Assembly: GCA_050246115.1 (NCBI GenBank)
Contig: JBFWWP010000006.1
Location: 62,001-126,000 of the forward strand
Origin: JBFWWP01 sp050246115
GTDB taxonomy: Bacteria; Planctomycetota; UBA8108; UBA1146; JAJFFE01
DNA length: 64,000 bases
Reading direction: 5' to 3'
Position numbers and translations under genes: made by a program. The notes beneath the pieces were generated by a model, which saw only the letters and a list, made by a program, of their open reading frames with translations, did no database searches and was not told the origin of the DNA. This document shows, one piece after another, positions 48,454 to 57,637 of the stretch (the first letter of the stretch is position 1; each line of letters starts with the position of its first letter).

Positions 48454-49179
48454 ATGGAAGCATGGAGAGTAACGACGTTCGGGCGGGTCGCGGCCATCGC
48501 ATTGGGGATGCTCGTCAGTGGTTGCGCGGGGACCGGGACGAAGCCGCTGCTCGAACGCGGTTGGATCGGTGGCGAGTTTCGCACCGTTTCGACCTGGAGC
48601 TGGCCGTTTGCTGATGATCTGGCGGTGCCCTCCGAGCGACTCGGGCAAAAGGGTGCGGTGTTGGTGACCGAGGTCTTCGAAGGAACGCCGACCCACGTCG
48701 CGGGACTCGTTCCCGGCGACGTGCTGCTCGCCTGCGACGGCGACCCGGTCGTCGACGTGGGTGATCTCCACGAGGTGCTGGACGAGGCGCGGCCGGGCTC
48801 GACGGTGACCTTGAAGCTCTTGCGTGCCGGCAAGCTAGAGGACGTACCGGTGGTCATCGGGCGCGAACAGTTCCGACGCTACGGCCTGCTGCATCTCGGC
48901 CTGGGCCTCTCCACCCACCTCGATCTGATCCCCAACCCCGACTTCGATGTCCTGGGACTCATTTGGTACCGCAGTCACACCGACCGTCTCGAACTGCGCT
49001 CGCCCGAGGCGCGCCTGATCACCTGGGCTGGGTCCGGGTCGCGACTCACGCCTCGTGAAGGGTGCCAGTTCTGGTTGCTGGTGTTCGGGCTGGGTCGGCA
49101 GATCGAGGTCGTGTCCCAGGAGGTCGTGGCCGCCCGCGCCGACGCGGGTGAAGGCCCGTCCAGGCCGGACGCCTCCTGA
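48454..49179 (+). CDS. PDZ-domain lipoprotein
   Basis: This 241-residue protein has a signal sequence with lipobox LVSGC (about residues 20-24 of the 48454 start), then one PDZ domain: GAVLVTEVFEGTPTHVAGLV, PGDVLLACDGDPVVDVGDL, and GSTVTLKLLRAGKLEDVPV. The remaining ~90 residues have no recognised motif. No protease domain is present, so it is a stand-alone PDZ protein, likely periplasmic-facing, binding peptide ends. In-frame ATG at 48433 and GTG at 48415 are alternatives; the chosen ATG has GAGAAGGGG upstream. The BlaI-type operator at 48402 suggests it is a target of the adjacent regulator. Confidence 0.75.
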   Translation: MEAWRVTTFGRVAAIALGMLVSGCAGTGTKPLLERGWIGGEFRTVSTWSWPFADDLAVPSERLGQKGAVLVTEVFEGTPTHVAGLVPGDVLLACDGDPVVDVGDLHEVLDEARPGSTVTLKLLRAGKLEDVPVVIGREQFRRYGLLHLGLGLSTHLDLIPNPDFDVLGLIWYRSHTDRLELRSPEARLITWAGSGSRLTPREGCQFWLLVFGLGRQIEVVSQEVVAARADAGEGPSRPDAS

Positions 49180-49350
49180 CGGCAACGAAACGGTTTCCCC
49201 CCACGTCTCGAGTCCGTATCGTGAACTCACAGCCGATCGGCGAAGCCGGGCGTTCCGGTCTTTGGGTCGGACGTGCTGACGGATCGTGGTTGCCTTGCGA
49301 GTCTGGGCTTCGCTGACCAGGCCCGGCGGAGCGGAGAGTGACCGAGCGTC

Positions 49351-49782
49351 GTGGAGCGCGATGCCCAACGAAGTGTCGTCTACCGAGCCGAAGACACGGT
49401 CGATTCCGGGCGCGAGTTCGCGGACCTCGACGCGGTCCAAGAGTTCGTGGATCGCGTGCTGGCTTCGGCCTATTGGGAGCGTATCCCTGGTGCGCCACAG
49501 ATCGTCGTGGTGCGAGACGGTCGTGGCCGCCGCCACGCTTGCGCGAACGGCGCCTGGTTCGGCGCCGAGTTGAGGCTGCCGCGCTGGTCGCGGTCGGCGC
49601 GCGTGGTGTTGCACGAGCTCGCCCACACGATCACGGCACCGGACCGAGCGCCCCACGGACCCGAATTCGCGGCGCGCTACGTCAAGCTGGTCGAACGGTT
49701 CCTCTCGTGGGATCATGGCTGTGCCCTGCGGGCGGCGTTTCGGAGCGCTGGGGTTCGTATCGAAGGGGATGACTCGCCGTGA
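49351..49782 (+). CDS. TIGR04338-like putative zinc metallohydrolase
   Basis: This is a 143-residue protein. The active-site motif VVLHELAHTI (HExxH) and downstream PHGPEFAARYVKLVERFL resemble SprT-like and TIGR04338 metallohydrolases. The opening QRSVVYRAED and FADLDAVQEFVDRVL agree with TIGR04338, which I know mainly from actinobacteria. The start is GTG at 49351. It overlaps the following DUF2786 gene by four bases (GTGA), the same partnership seen in actinobacterial genomes, so they probably act together. The function is unknown. Confidence 0.75.
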   Translation: MERDAQRSVVYRAEDTVDSGREFADLDAVQEFVDRVLASAYWERIPGAPQIVVVRDGRGRRHACANGAWFGAELRLPRWSRSARVVLHELAHTITAPDRAPHGPEFAARYVKLVERFLSWDHGCALRAAFRSAGVRIEGDDSP

Positions 49783-50564
49783 TCGAGCCGCTGGGAGTAT
49801 CGCCGCCGGGAGGGTCGACGCCCGACGGGCGCGCGGGCGAGGATCGCCGCAAGCTCCTGCGACTGATCAAAGAGCTGCAGGCCCTCAGCGCCGGGACCGA
49901 CAGCCCTGCCGAGGCCGCGAGCGCGGCGGCCAAGGCGCAGTCGTTACTCCTCAAGCACAATCTGTCGATCGCGGAGGTCGACGGCTTCGCCAACGCAGAA
50001 GACGACCCGCTCGTCGAACAGCGCGAGAGCTTGGTCGCTGGGCGGCGGCGCATCGATCGCTGGCGACAAATGTTGGTCCATGCCGTCGCCGACTCTTGTC
50101 TGTGTCAGTGGATCACGAACTCCGCGGTCGAGCCGGGCGACCGCAAGGTCAGCTTCATCGGACGCCGCTCGAACGTGGAGGTCGCGGTCTATAGCTTCCG
50201 ATGCCTGGAGCGCCAGATCGTCGGCCTCGGCGAACTCGAGAAGCGTCGCCGTCGCCAGAAAGGCCTATCGGTGCGCCGCAACCTCAGCCACTTCTACGAG
50301 GGGGTGGTCGACACCATCCGGCGCCGGCTCGCGGCCGATCGCGAACAGTTCGAGCGCGCCACACCGCGCGCCCACGCACTGGTGCAAGCTCGCGACCACG
50401 AGGCCGAGCACCACCTGAAGCACCTCTATCCCCACGTCCGCTTCTTCACGCGCAGCTTCCGCGTCGACGCCCAAGCCCACGCCGACGGCCAACGCGCTGG
50501 CGAATCGGTACGCCTCCACCACGCACTCGGCGACGACGCCGCACCGCGCCGCTTGCTCTCTTGA
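49779..50564 (+). CDS. DUF2786 domain protein
   Basis: This is a 261-residue protein. The N-terminal DUF2786 core reads RRKLLRLIKELQALSAGTDS, then AEAASAAAKAQSLLLKHNLS. The middle and C-terminal parts are basic and helical, including LSHFYEGVVDTIRRRLAADR and a His-rich segment EAEHHLKHLYPHVRFFTRSF. Family members occur in bacteria and phages without a defined function. The start is GTG at 49779, overlapping the metallohydrolase stop. Its TGA stop is followed at once by copy 4 of the 179-bp element. Confidence 0.78.
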   Translation: MIEPLGVSPPGGSTPDGRAGEDRRKLLRLIKELQALSAGTDSPAEAASAAAKAQSLLLKHNLSIAEVDGFANAEDDPLVEQRESLVAGRRRIDRWRQMLVHAVADSCLCQWITNSAVEPGDRKVSFIGRRSNVEVAVYSFRCLERQIVGLGELEKRRRRQKGLSVRRNLSHFYEGVVDTIRRRLAADREQFERATPRAHALVQARDHEAEHHLKHLYPHVRFFTRSFRVDAQAHADGQRAGESVRLHHALGDDAAPRRLLS

Positions 50565-50743
50565 GGAGTCGCCCAAGAATAACTTCACCCTCTTGCTCGT
50601 CGCTTCGGGCCATCTTCGACCGATCCGAAAACCTCGAAATCCTCACCGGAACTCAGGCTACGCCTCCGGTTTCGAGCCTTCCGGATCGGCCGAATCTGAC
50701 CCAAATCGACGGCAAGATGTCGAGGTCATTCTTGGGCGACTCC
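50565..50743. repeat. 179-bp palindromic element, copy 4 (inverted orientation)
   Basis: Full length, very close to the copy at 30711. It begins on the base after the TGA stop of the DUF2786 gene and is followed by TGA (50744-50746), so it is flanked by a direct TGA repeat. It marks the edge of a lower-GC patch. Confidence 0.92.
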
Positions 50744-50827
50744 TGATCGCGGGGAATCGGTCTCGTTGGGCAACGCTAACGCTTGACCGCGGCCGATCTC
50801 TCGAAAACCAAAGCACCGGGTAACTAT

Positions 50828-51637
50828 TTAGAAGACGATTCCGTTTGCGGCCTTGGCGGCGAGGTCTTCGGCTGTGTTAAGCGGAAGGTCCAGGTCAAAT
50901 AGCATTTCAACCCGGAGGTCGAAAGTCATGTCCGCACTCATGACGGTGCGGATTTTCGGTAGAATCGCACCAACGACTGAATGGGGGATGCTGGCAAGAG
51001 ACAGACTGCCAGATCGGGCGAACACGACGTCTCCCGCTTGTAAGTACTGCGTCAGCAATCGCTGCGTAAAGTCTAGAGTTTTGGAACGATAGGCAGCTAC
51101 TTCGGCAGGTGTACGAGCGACGTAAGGTAGTGGCGTTTCAATAAAAAGGCGGAGGTTCAACAATTCACCAGAAGAGAGCTGCACAGTCAGCCTGTGAGCA
51201 ACCTCCTGTGAGGTATTGACTACGTCCGGGTGAGATTGCAACGCTGTTACTAAAGCTTCAAGCTGCAAAGCCAAATCGTGCCCAGCGCGACAACCGTTAC
51301 AATATGTCTCGTACGAATCGGTGATGTGTCGCATTACACTACCAACCGGGTGGGGCTCAGAGTCTTCGACCCACGTAGTGGGCCCCAATAGCTGCCCGTT
51401 TACGTATAGTCTCTCGTCTATGACCGACGTTTCATACGGAGGTGGAACAACGACCCCGTCAAGGATAAGAAAGCCTCTTCTGTTAGCAAGTAGCTGGTCC
51501 ACTAGGGGGGCGGCTTGGTCTTGAGCTGTAGCGCGATGGGTGTGGCGAGAATCCCTACCGGTAAGCAAGAGAAAGAGGACACCAGAAAGCACAACAGCTA
51601 CGCAAATGGCGCTGCGTCTTGGCACAGTCGACCTCAT
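50828..51637 (-). CDS. Orphan membrane-anchored protein in a lower-GC patch
   Basis: This is a 269-residue protein with one N-terminal hydrophobic segment (AICVAVVLSGVLFLLLTG), then an exported domain containing CNGCRAGHD, a CxxC pair, and mostly helical sequence (LALQLEALVTALQSHPDVVN). Codon use is richer in A/T at third positions than in any neighbour, and base composition drops visibly from about 50745 to 51760. That suggests transfer from another lineage. I do not recognise the family; the paired cysteines could bind metal or haem, but only one CxxC followed by RAGH is present, not the CxxCH haem motif. ATG at 51637 with a weak ribosome site. Confidence 0.7.
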   Translation of the reverse strand: MRSTVPRRSAICVAVVLSGVLFLLLTGRDSRHTHRATAQDQAAPLVDQLLANRRGFLILDGVVVPPPYETSVIDERLYVNGQLLGPTTWVEDSEPHPVGSVMRHITDSYETYCNGCRAGHDLALQLEALVTALQSHPDVVNTSQEVAHRLTVQLSSGELLNLRLFIETPLPYVARTPAEVAAYRSKTLDFTQRLLTQYLQAGDVVFARSGSLSLASIPHSVVGAILPKIRTVMSADMTFDLRVEMLFDLDLPLNTAEDLAAKAANGIVF

Positions 51638-52132
51638 CTCGCCGAGGGAACTAAGAAAAACATGACAGCGCCGAAGACATCACTGCCTCACCACCCGAAG
51701 CGTACTTCGGCTTTCAGGCGAAACAAGCACAGTTCCGGGTAGTTTGTGGCTGAGGCAAGGTGCACCCACAACGGCAAGACAGGTCGCTGTAAGACACGTC
51801 GCGGTAACTGGAGAACGCGGCGCGCCGGTTCAGGACCCTCGCGCCGCCGCGCACTCCCGTCCAACTCTACCCAGACCCACGCCGGGACTTCAGACCCCCT
51901 CGTTCCCGAGCCTCGCCTCTCCCCCTCCGTGGGCGACGGAAAGGGGGGATCGGGATAGGGGGGAGCCTTGCGGCTCCCCTCCTCCCGCACCACCGGGCGC
52001 ACGGGTCCGTACCACGGCGGTTCGACAAAACAAAGCTAGCGCGAGGCCAACGACGGGGTCGGCATGAACCTCCGCACGGTCCAGCTCACTCCAGGTCTTC
52101 TCGGTCTCGAGCCTCGCCGGTATCTTCAGGTC
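51638..52132. other. Intergenic region with a GC hairpin
   Basis: The first ~120 bases share the lower GC of the neighbouring orphan gene. A perfect inverted repeat ggggagcc-ttgc-ggctcccc lies at 51960-51979, without a T-run. Nothing else is recognised; the mnmA promoter should be in the last 100 bases. Confidence 0.5.
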
Positions 52133-53191
52133 ATGAGCATCGCGGTTCTTCTCTCCGGTGGCGTCGATAGTTCCGTGGCCCTGCGGCTGCTGCGGGATGC
52201 CGGGCACGACGACCTCACGGCCTTCTACCTGAAGATTTGGCTCGAGGACGAGTTGGCGTTCCTCGGCGACTGTCCTTGGGAGGAGGATCTCGCGTACGCA
52301 CGGGCGGTGTGTGCGGCGGCGGAGGTGCCGCTCGAGATCGTTCCGCTGCAGCGCGAGTATCACGAGCGAGTCGTGAACCACACGATCGCCGAGTTGCGCG
52401 CCGGGCGGACGCCGAGCCCGGACATTCTGTGCAATCAGCGCATCAAGTATGGTGCGTTTCGCGAGGTCGTCGGGACCGATTTCGCGCACGTCGCGTCGGG
52501 TCATTACGCGCGCGTCGAGTTCGGCGGCGGGCGCCACCACCTGCACAAGGGGGTCGACCCGGTCAAAGACCAGACCTACTTCTTGTCGCACTTGAGCCAA
52601 GAGCAACTCGGTCGTTGCCTGTTCCCGGTAGGCGACCTGCCGAAACCTGCGGTGCGGGCGCTGGCCGAGCGCTTCGAACTTCCGAACCGGGCACGCCCGG
52701 ATAGCCAAGGCATCTGCTTCCTCGGAAAGATTCGCTACAACGACTTCGTGCGTTCGCACCTCGGTGTGCGCCCCGGAGAGATCCGTGAGCGCGAGACCGG
52801 CCGCAAGCTCGGACACCACTCTGGCTTTTGGTTTCATACGATCGGGCAGCGCAAGGGCCTCGGCCTGAGTGGTGGCCCATGGTTCGTCGTGGCCAAGGAC
52901 TGCCACGCCAACGTCGTCTACGTGTCGCACCAAGAGCACGTCGACCATCAATCCCGCAGTCGGTTCGAGGTCGGCCGGATTCACTGGCTCAACGAGCCCG
53001 CGCCCGCCGACGCGCTCCAGGTGAAACTACGCCATAGCGAGCACGTGTACGATTGCACGCTCGCGCCCGCGGCGTCGGCGGAGCGCAGCGTCGTGCAACT
53101 GGCGGGGGAGGACGCAGGCGTGGCCGCTGGGCAATATGCGGTCTTCTACCGCGGCACGGAGTGCCTCGGCGGGGCCGTGATCGCCGAGTAG
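52133..53191 (+). CDS. mnmA: tRNA-specific 2-thiouridylase MnmA
   Basis: This 352-residue enzyme thiolates U34 of Lys, Glu and Gln tRNAs. It has the PP-loop ATP motif LLSGGVDSSVAL, the first catalytic Cys in ILCNQRIKYGAF, GHYARV, KDQTYFLSHLSQEQL, and the second catalytic Cys in SQGICFLGKI, followed by HTIGQRKGLGL. The insert FYLKIWLEDELAFLGDCPWE near residue 30 resembles the version found in chloroplast-type and some bacterial MnmA proteins. An ATG at 52133 starts the conserved N-terminus; an earlier frame start adds an unconserved leader. It is a single gene, convergent with the S1-domain gene. Confidence 0.95.
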   Translation: MSIAVLLSGGVDSSVALRLLRDAGHDDLTAFYLKIWLEDELAFLGDCPWEEDLAYARAVCAAAEVPLEIVPLQREYHERVVNHTIAELRAGRTPSPDILCNQRIKYGAFREVVGTDFAHVASGHYARVEFGGGRHHLHKGVDPVKDQTYFLSHLSQEQLGRCLFPVGDLPKPAVRALAERFELPNRARPDSQGICFLGKIRYNDFVRSHLGVRPGEIRERETGRKLGHHSGFWFHTIGQRKGLGLSGGPWFVVAKDCHANVVYVSHQEHVDHQSRSRFEVGRIHWLNEPAPADALQVKLRHSEHVYDCTLAPAASAERSVVQLAGEDAGVAAGQYAVFYRGTECLGGAVIAE

Positions 53192-53219
53192 CCCGAACCC
53201 GGGTTTCGGCGCATCGGGC

Positions 53220-54296
53220 CTACCGGGGTCGCAGCTCCAGGCGTCGCGCTCCGGCGTCGACCCGCACCACGCGGGCCTGACACAACGAGCCCACACGCAC
53301 AGCCGCTGTCATCGCGCTCGCCGGGATCCAGCCTTCCAGGCCTTCGTCCAGAGTGATCACGGCTCCCTCCGCGGTCAGGCGTTTGACGAGCCCGGTCACG
53401 TCGTCGCCCTGCGCGTAGTCGGCCGCAATGTGTTGCCACGGATCGTCGGCGATCACCCGGAGGTCGAGGCCCACGCGACCGGCCCCGGGATCCACGTACG
53501 CGATCCGCACCTCGAGGTCTTGGCCTTCGCGCACCGGCGCGCTGTCCGCCTTGCCCTGCGCGGCGCGCAGCTTGCTGGCATGGACCAGGCCCTCGACCCC
53601 GCCGATGTCGACGAACGCACCATGCTGGTTGATGCGCGTGACCCGACCGCGCACCTCGTCCCCCACGCGGATCCGGGCGACGGCGCGCACCTTCTCTTCT
53701 TCCCACTCGGCGTCCAGGATGCGCCGCCGGCTCACGACGAGGTCTTGCTTGCCGCGATCGACGGCCGTCACTTCGACCTGCATGCGCTGGCCGAGGTACG
53801 GCTTCAAGTCGTCGACGCGATTGCGCTCGATCTGCGAGATGGGCAAGAACGCCCGGGTACCGCGGATCTCGAGCGTCAGGCCGCCGCGGTTCTCGGCGAC
53901 CACGGTCCCTTCGAAGCGGTGGCCCTCCCGGACCTCGCCCCAAAACACCTCGCGTTGCACTTCCTTCACGCCGAGCACCAACACCCCGCGTTCGTCGTCC
54001 CGGCGGGCGAAGTGGGCCGCGATCCTGCTGCCGAGCGCGGGCAGCGCCACTCCGTCGAACTCCTCGCGGGGCACGACCCCGTGGAGCTTGCTGCCGATCT
54101 CGATCAGGAGCTCGGTCTCCTGCTGCGACACGACGACACCTTCGACGAGGTCGCCCGGCTTCAGGTCACCCACTTCGGGCTCGGTGTCCTGCGTCGCGAA
54201 ACTGCCCGCAAGCATCGCGTCGAGGTCCGCGTCGGACAGATTCACGCCTTCGGAGAAGTCTTCGAAGTAGTCGCGAAAGTCGTTCTTCTTGGCCAC
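53220..54296 (-). CDS. S1 RNA-binding domain protein (ribosomal protein S1-like)
   Basis: This is a 358-residue protein with an acidic N-terminal ~45 residues followed by four S1/OB domains. The first three are clear (PGDLVEGVVVSQQETELLIE; EGHRFEGTVVAENRGGLTLE; VGDEVRGRVTRINQHGAFVD with EGLVHASKL), and the fourth at the C-terminus is weaker (QGDDVTGLVKRLTAEGAVIT, LEGWIPAS). Bacterial S1 has four to six such domains, so this is a short form. It may be the ribosomal protein or a separate S1-like RNA-binding protein. The GTG at 54296 lies nine bases after AAGG, better placed than the TTG two codons earlier. Confidence 0.85.
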   Translation of the reverse strand: MAKKNDFRDYFEDFSEGVNLSDADLDAMLAGSFATQDTEPEVGDLKPGDLVEGVVVSQQETELLIEIGSKLHGVVPREEFDGVALPALGSRIAAHFARRDDERGVLVLGVKEVQREVFWGEVREGHRFEGTVVAENRGGLTLEIRGTRAFLPISQIERNRVDDLKPYLGQRMQVEVTAVDRGKQDLVVSRRRILDAEWEEEKVRAVARIRVGDEVRGRVTRINQHGAFVDIGGVEGLVHASKLRAAQGKADSAPVREGQDLEVRIAYVDPGAGRVGLDLRVIADDPWQHIAADYAQGDDVTGLVKRLTAEGAVITLDEGLEGWIPASAMTAAVRVGSLCQARVVRVDAGARRLELRPR

Positions 54297-54961
54297 GGGC
54301 AAGTCCCTTCGAGGGCTCGGGGTCGGGTCGGGCGTCGGGCCCGCTGGGATCTAGGCTCGAATCAAGCGCATTCACGAAACCGAGGTTCCGGTTCGCAAAC
54401 GTCGACCCGACCTCGAGGCCAGCGACCGCGGTCGAGCCAGGACGACCCTTCGGCTTCTTCGGTGCCTCGTGGCCGCGACGACTCCGCCCGTTTTGGGGTG
54501 GCATCCCGGGCCAGCGCCTGAGTCCGGTCGGAGCCACGGCCCGGGATGATATCCTAACTCATGCAAGACGTTCACGACTTCCCGCTTGGGAAGGTCGCGG
54601 TCGAAGGGTCGCCGATTTGCTAGGCGCAACGCAGGGACGGTCGCCCGACTCGCCGACCGATTTTTTTGGCCGCGGTGGCGCGGCGGAACCGGCGAGAGTT
54701 TGGTAGCGTAGAGAGCGTCCGAGCCCTTGGGTTGGAACCCACGGACGCCGAAGACTGGAAACGAGGAATCCGAGGATGATCCCCGTGAGCGAGCGGCCGG
54801 TGGCTGGGGTGCCGGTGGCGCTCGGGTTTCGGCGGGGGCCGGCGGGGACGCGTTTTGCGGCCGCGTCGCGTGGGTGAGGCGTAACAGAGAGAGCCGAGAG
54901 AGACTAGCGCTGCCCGACGAACTTCGTCGAGCGACGGCGCCCAGGGTCGAGAGAGGTCTTC
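54297..54961. other. Divergent intergenic region
   Basis: 665 bases between the S1-domain gene and the divergent tail-specific protease. I find no gene, RNA or clear hairpin. Short T-rich stretch atttttttgg occurs at 54660. Promoters for both genes must lie here. Confidence 0.5.
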
Positions 54962-57217
54962 ATGTCCGGTACCTCGCGAGTACGTTCCTTTGTCCTAGGG
55001 CTTGCAGCCCTCGTGCTGTTCACAGTCTCGAGCGCTGGCCTGCGCGCCGCCGACCACCTCACGGAGCAGCCGACCGAGCGCGACATGCAGATCGCCAAAG
55101 AGCTGGCGCGCCTCGTTAGTGAATGCCACATCTCTCATCGCGAAGTGGATGACGAACTGGCTCGCCGCTGGTTCAAGATGTTCTTCGAGACTCTGGATCC
55201 CATGAAGTCCTACTTCTTGGCCAGCGACATCGAGGCGGCTCGTGCGCGCGAGACGCTGATCGACGACCAAGTCAAGGCCGGTGACCTGTCGTTCGCCTTC
55301 GACATCGTGCGACTCTTCATCCAGCGGGTCAACGAGCGCATCCCCCTCGTCCACGAGTTTCTCATGGCGGAGCACGACTATTCGATCGACGAGTCGTTGG
55401 CCATCGATCCAGACCACATCGCGTACTGCGAAACTCCAAAGGAGATGCGCGACCGTTGGCGCAAGCGAATCAAGTACGACCTGCTCATCGAAACGACCTC
55501 GGCGGCGACCGAAGAGGACGAGGAACAAGAGTCCAAGGTCGAACTGAAGCCGACACCGGACCCGTCTCCGGCGCCGGACTCGGGCGAGCCCCAAGAGAGT
55601 GCCGACCCCGACCCGGCGTCCCCACAGACCGCCGAGCCCGCCCCCGCGGTCGACCCCGCGGTCGAGGCCGCGCAGAAGCTCGAGCGAGCGCGCGAGCGGC
55701 TGCGCAAGCGCTACGAGGGATTCGCCAAGCGCATGGCCCATACCGACAATGACGAACTGCTCGAGATGTACTTGTCGGCCATGACCATGTCGTACGACCC
55801 GCACACCAATTACATGTCGCCGCACACCTTCGAGAACTTCGAGATCAACATGAGCCTCGAGCTCGAGGGGATCGGTGCGGAGCTGCGTTCGATCGATGGC
55901 TACACCACGGTGATGAAAATCATCGCCGGGGGCGCCGCCTCTCGAGACGCGCGCTTGAAGCCAAAGGACCGGATCGTGGCGGTCGGCGAAGGCACTGAAG
56001 GCCCGCTCGTCGATGTCGTGGATCAGAAGCTCTCGGACGTCGTGCCGCGGATTCGCGGCCCGCGCGGTTCCAAGGTCCGCCTCGAAGTGCTCACCGAAGG
56101 CGAACAGCGACGCATCTATGAACTCGAGCGCGACAAGGTCGAGTTGCCCGAGTCGGAGGCGACGGGTGAGGTGTTCGAGATTCCCGCCGCGTCCGGCGAC
56201 GTGACCGAGACCGAGCCGCACCGCGTCGGGGTCATCGAGCTCCCCAGCTTCTATCGCGACATGTTCCGGAAGGGCGATAGCAGCGACGATTTCCGCAGCA
56301 CGACGCGCGACATGCGCAAGATCATCGGCAAGTTCAAGGACGATCGCGTCGGCACTTTGGTGCTCGATCTACGTCGCAACGGGGGTGGGTCGCTGACCGA
56401 GGCGATCAACGTCGCGGGCCTGTTCCTCGACGGCCCCATGGTGCAAGTGAAGGAATTCAATGGCACCGTTCGCTCGTACAATGACGAGCCCGAGGGGATT
56501 GCGTGGGACGGTCCGTTGGTGGTGCTCGTGAGCCGTTTCAGCGCCAGCGCGAGCGAGATCGTAGCGGGGGCGATTCAGGATTACGGGCGCGGCCTCGTGG
56601 TGGGTGATCCCGCAACCCACGGCAAGGGGACGGTCCAGTCACTCCTGAACCTTGGTGACTTGATCGCATCGACCCGGAGCCGGCAAGCCGTCGGTACGCC
56701 CAAGATGGGCGCCTTGAAAGTCACTCACCAGAAGTTCTACCGACCCAGCGGTGGTAGCACGCAAGGGCTCGGCGTGATGGCGGACATCGTGCTTCCGTCT
56801 CTGACCGCGCACATGGGTATGACCGAGGGCGAACTCGACTACGCGCTCGAATACGACACGGTCGAGCGCGCTCGTTTCGTGCGTACGGATCGCATCAACC
56901 CGGCCATCATCGACGAGGTGCGCGCGCGGTCGAACGCGCGGGTGGCGGCGTCGGCTGATTTCGAGAAGCTGCAGGCCAACGTCGAGCGTTACCGCCGCTT
57001 GAAAGATCGCAAGACGGTCACCTTGAACCGAGAACTTCACCTCGCGCAGCGCAAGGAGTTCGACGTTTCCGAGGAAGAGGAGAAGGTCGCGGAGTCGTTG
57101 GACGAGACCGCGGGTGCGGATACCAATTCGCGCATCCAGCGCACGTTCTACCTCGAGGAGGTGCTGCGGATCGCCGCCGACCTCGCTCAGGTTCGCGGTA
57201 AGCTAGCGGCGAAGTAG
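54962..57217 (+). CDS. Carboxy-terminal processing (tail-specific) protease, S41A
   Basis: This 751-residue periplasmic protease has the architecture of Prc/Tsp. A signal peptide ends at AGLRA, a helical N-terminal domain has the family motif FFETLDPMKSYFLASDI, and a PDZ domain (EGIGAELRSIDGYTTVMKII, LKPKDRIVAVGEG) lies in the middle. The protease domain has the catalytic Ser in SRFSASASEIVAGA, LRRNGGGSLTEA and the general-base Lys in THGKGTVQS, and a C-terminal helical region ends it. An insertion of ~50 Pro/Glu/Ala-rich residues (about 185-240) interrupts the N-terminal domain. The likely role is trimming or degrading envelope proteins. A terminator follows. Confidence 0.93.
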   Translation: MSGTSRVRSFVLGLAALVLFTVSSAGLRAADHLTEQPTERDMQIAKELARLVSECHISHREVDDELARRWFKMFFETLDPMKSYFLASDIEAARARETLIDDQVKAGDLSFAFDIVRLFIQRVNERIPLVHEFLMAEHDYSIDESLAIDPDHIAYCETPKEMRDRWRKRIKYDLLIETTSAATEEDEEQESKVELKPTPDPSPAPDSGEPQESADPDPASPQTAEPAPAVDPAVEAAQKLERARERLRKRYEGFAKRMAHTDNDELLEMYLSAMTMSYDPHTNYMSPHTFENFEINMSLELEGIGAELRSIDGYTTVMKIIAGGAASRDARLKPKDRIVAVGEGTEGPLVDVVDQKLSDVVPRIRGPRGSKVRLEVLTEGEQRRIYELERDKVELPESEATGEVFEIPAASGDVTETEPHRVGVIELPSFYRDMFRKGDSSDDFRSTTRDMRKIIGKFKDDRVGTLVLDLRRNGGGSLTEAINVAGLFLDGPMVQVKEFNGTVRSYNDEPEGIAWDGPLVVLVSRFSASASEIVAGAIQDYGRGLVVGDPATHGKGTVQSLLNLGDLIASTRSRQAVGTPKMGALKVTHQKFYRPSGGSTQGLGVMADIVLPSLTAHMGMTEGELDYALEYDTVERARFVRTDRINPAIIDEVRARSNARVAASADFEKLQANVERYRRLKDRKTVTLNRELHLAQRKEFDVSEEEEKVAESLDETAGADTNSRIQRTFYLEEVLRIAADLAQVRGKLAAK

Positions 57218-57228
57218 GCCCCTTTCGG

Positions 57229-57275
57229 AAGGCCCCCGGGAAGGCCCGACCTTTGGACCCCCGGGGGGCTTTCGT
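57229..57275 (+). terminator. Terminator after the tail-specific protease gene
   Basis: aaggcccccggg (57229-57240) pairs with cccggggggctt (57260-57271) with one mismatch, 12 bp in all, followed by a short T-run. It lies 12 bases after the stop. Confidence 0.6.
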
Positions 57276-57637
57276 GCGACGGGCTTCGTCGGCCCCGTGC
57301 ACTCCCCGGCCACGATTCCCCCCTCACGTTTGCTGCGCCGCTCGTTCCGGCAGGATCCTCCGACTCTGCGAACGGCTCTCGTCGATGTGCCTCGCGGCGC
57401 CGGTCGCGACCTGCCCTCCCCCCGCTTCGACTTTGACGGTGAGATCCAGCCGGCCAGCGGCTACAATCGGGCCCGTTCGTGGTCGACGGGGACACTCTGT
57501 TCGCAGTGATTCTTGTGAGGTCGAGGTCGCGCGCCCACCCAGCGTGTCCGGCGGCCGGTACCTTTTCGCCAAGGCGACACGATCGCGTTGGCGAAGCGCC
57601 TGGTCTTGGGCAAGGCGCTGGGGAGAGAAGCCAGGTC
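57276..57637. other. Intergenic region, nothing recognised
   Basis: It holds the upstream region of the dockerin-bearing nuclease. GGAGAGAAG at 57621-57629 is its likely ribosome-binding site. No other gene or repeat is seen. Confidence 0.5.

Noticed and set aside
54727..55119. Open frame ahead of the tail-specific protease
   Set aside because: It overlaps the start and signal peptide of the real protease gene in another frame and has a biased Gly/Arg/Ala composition.
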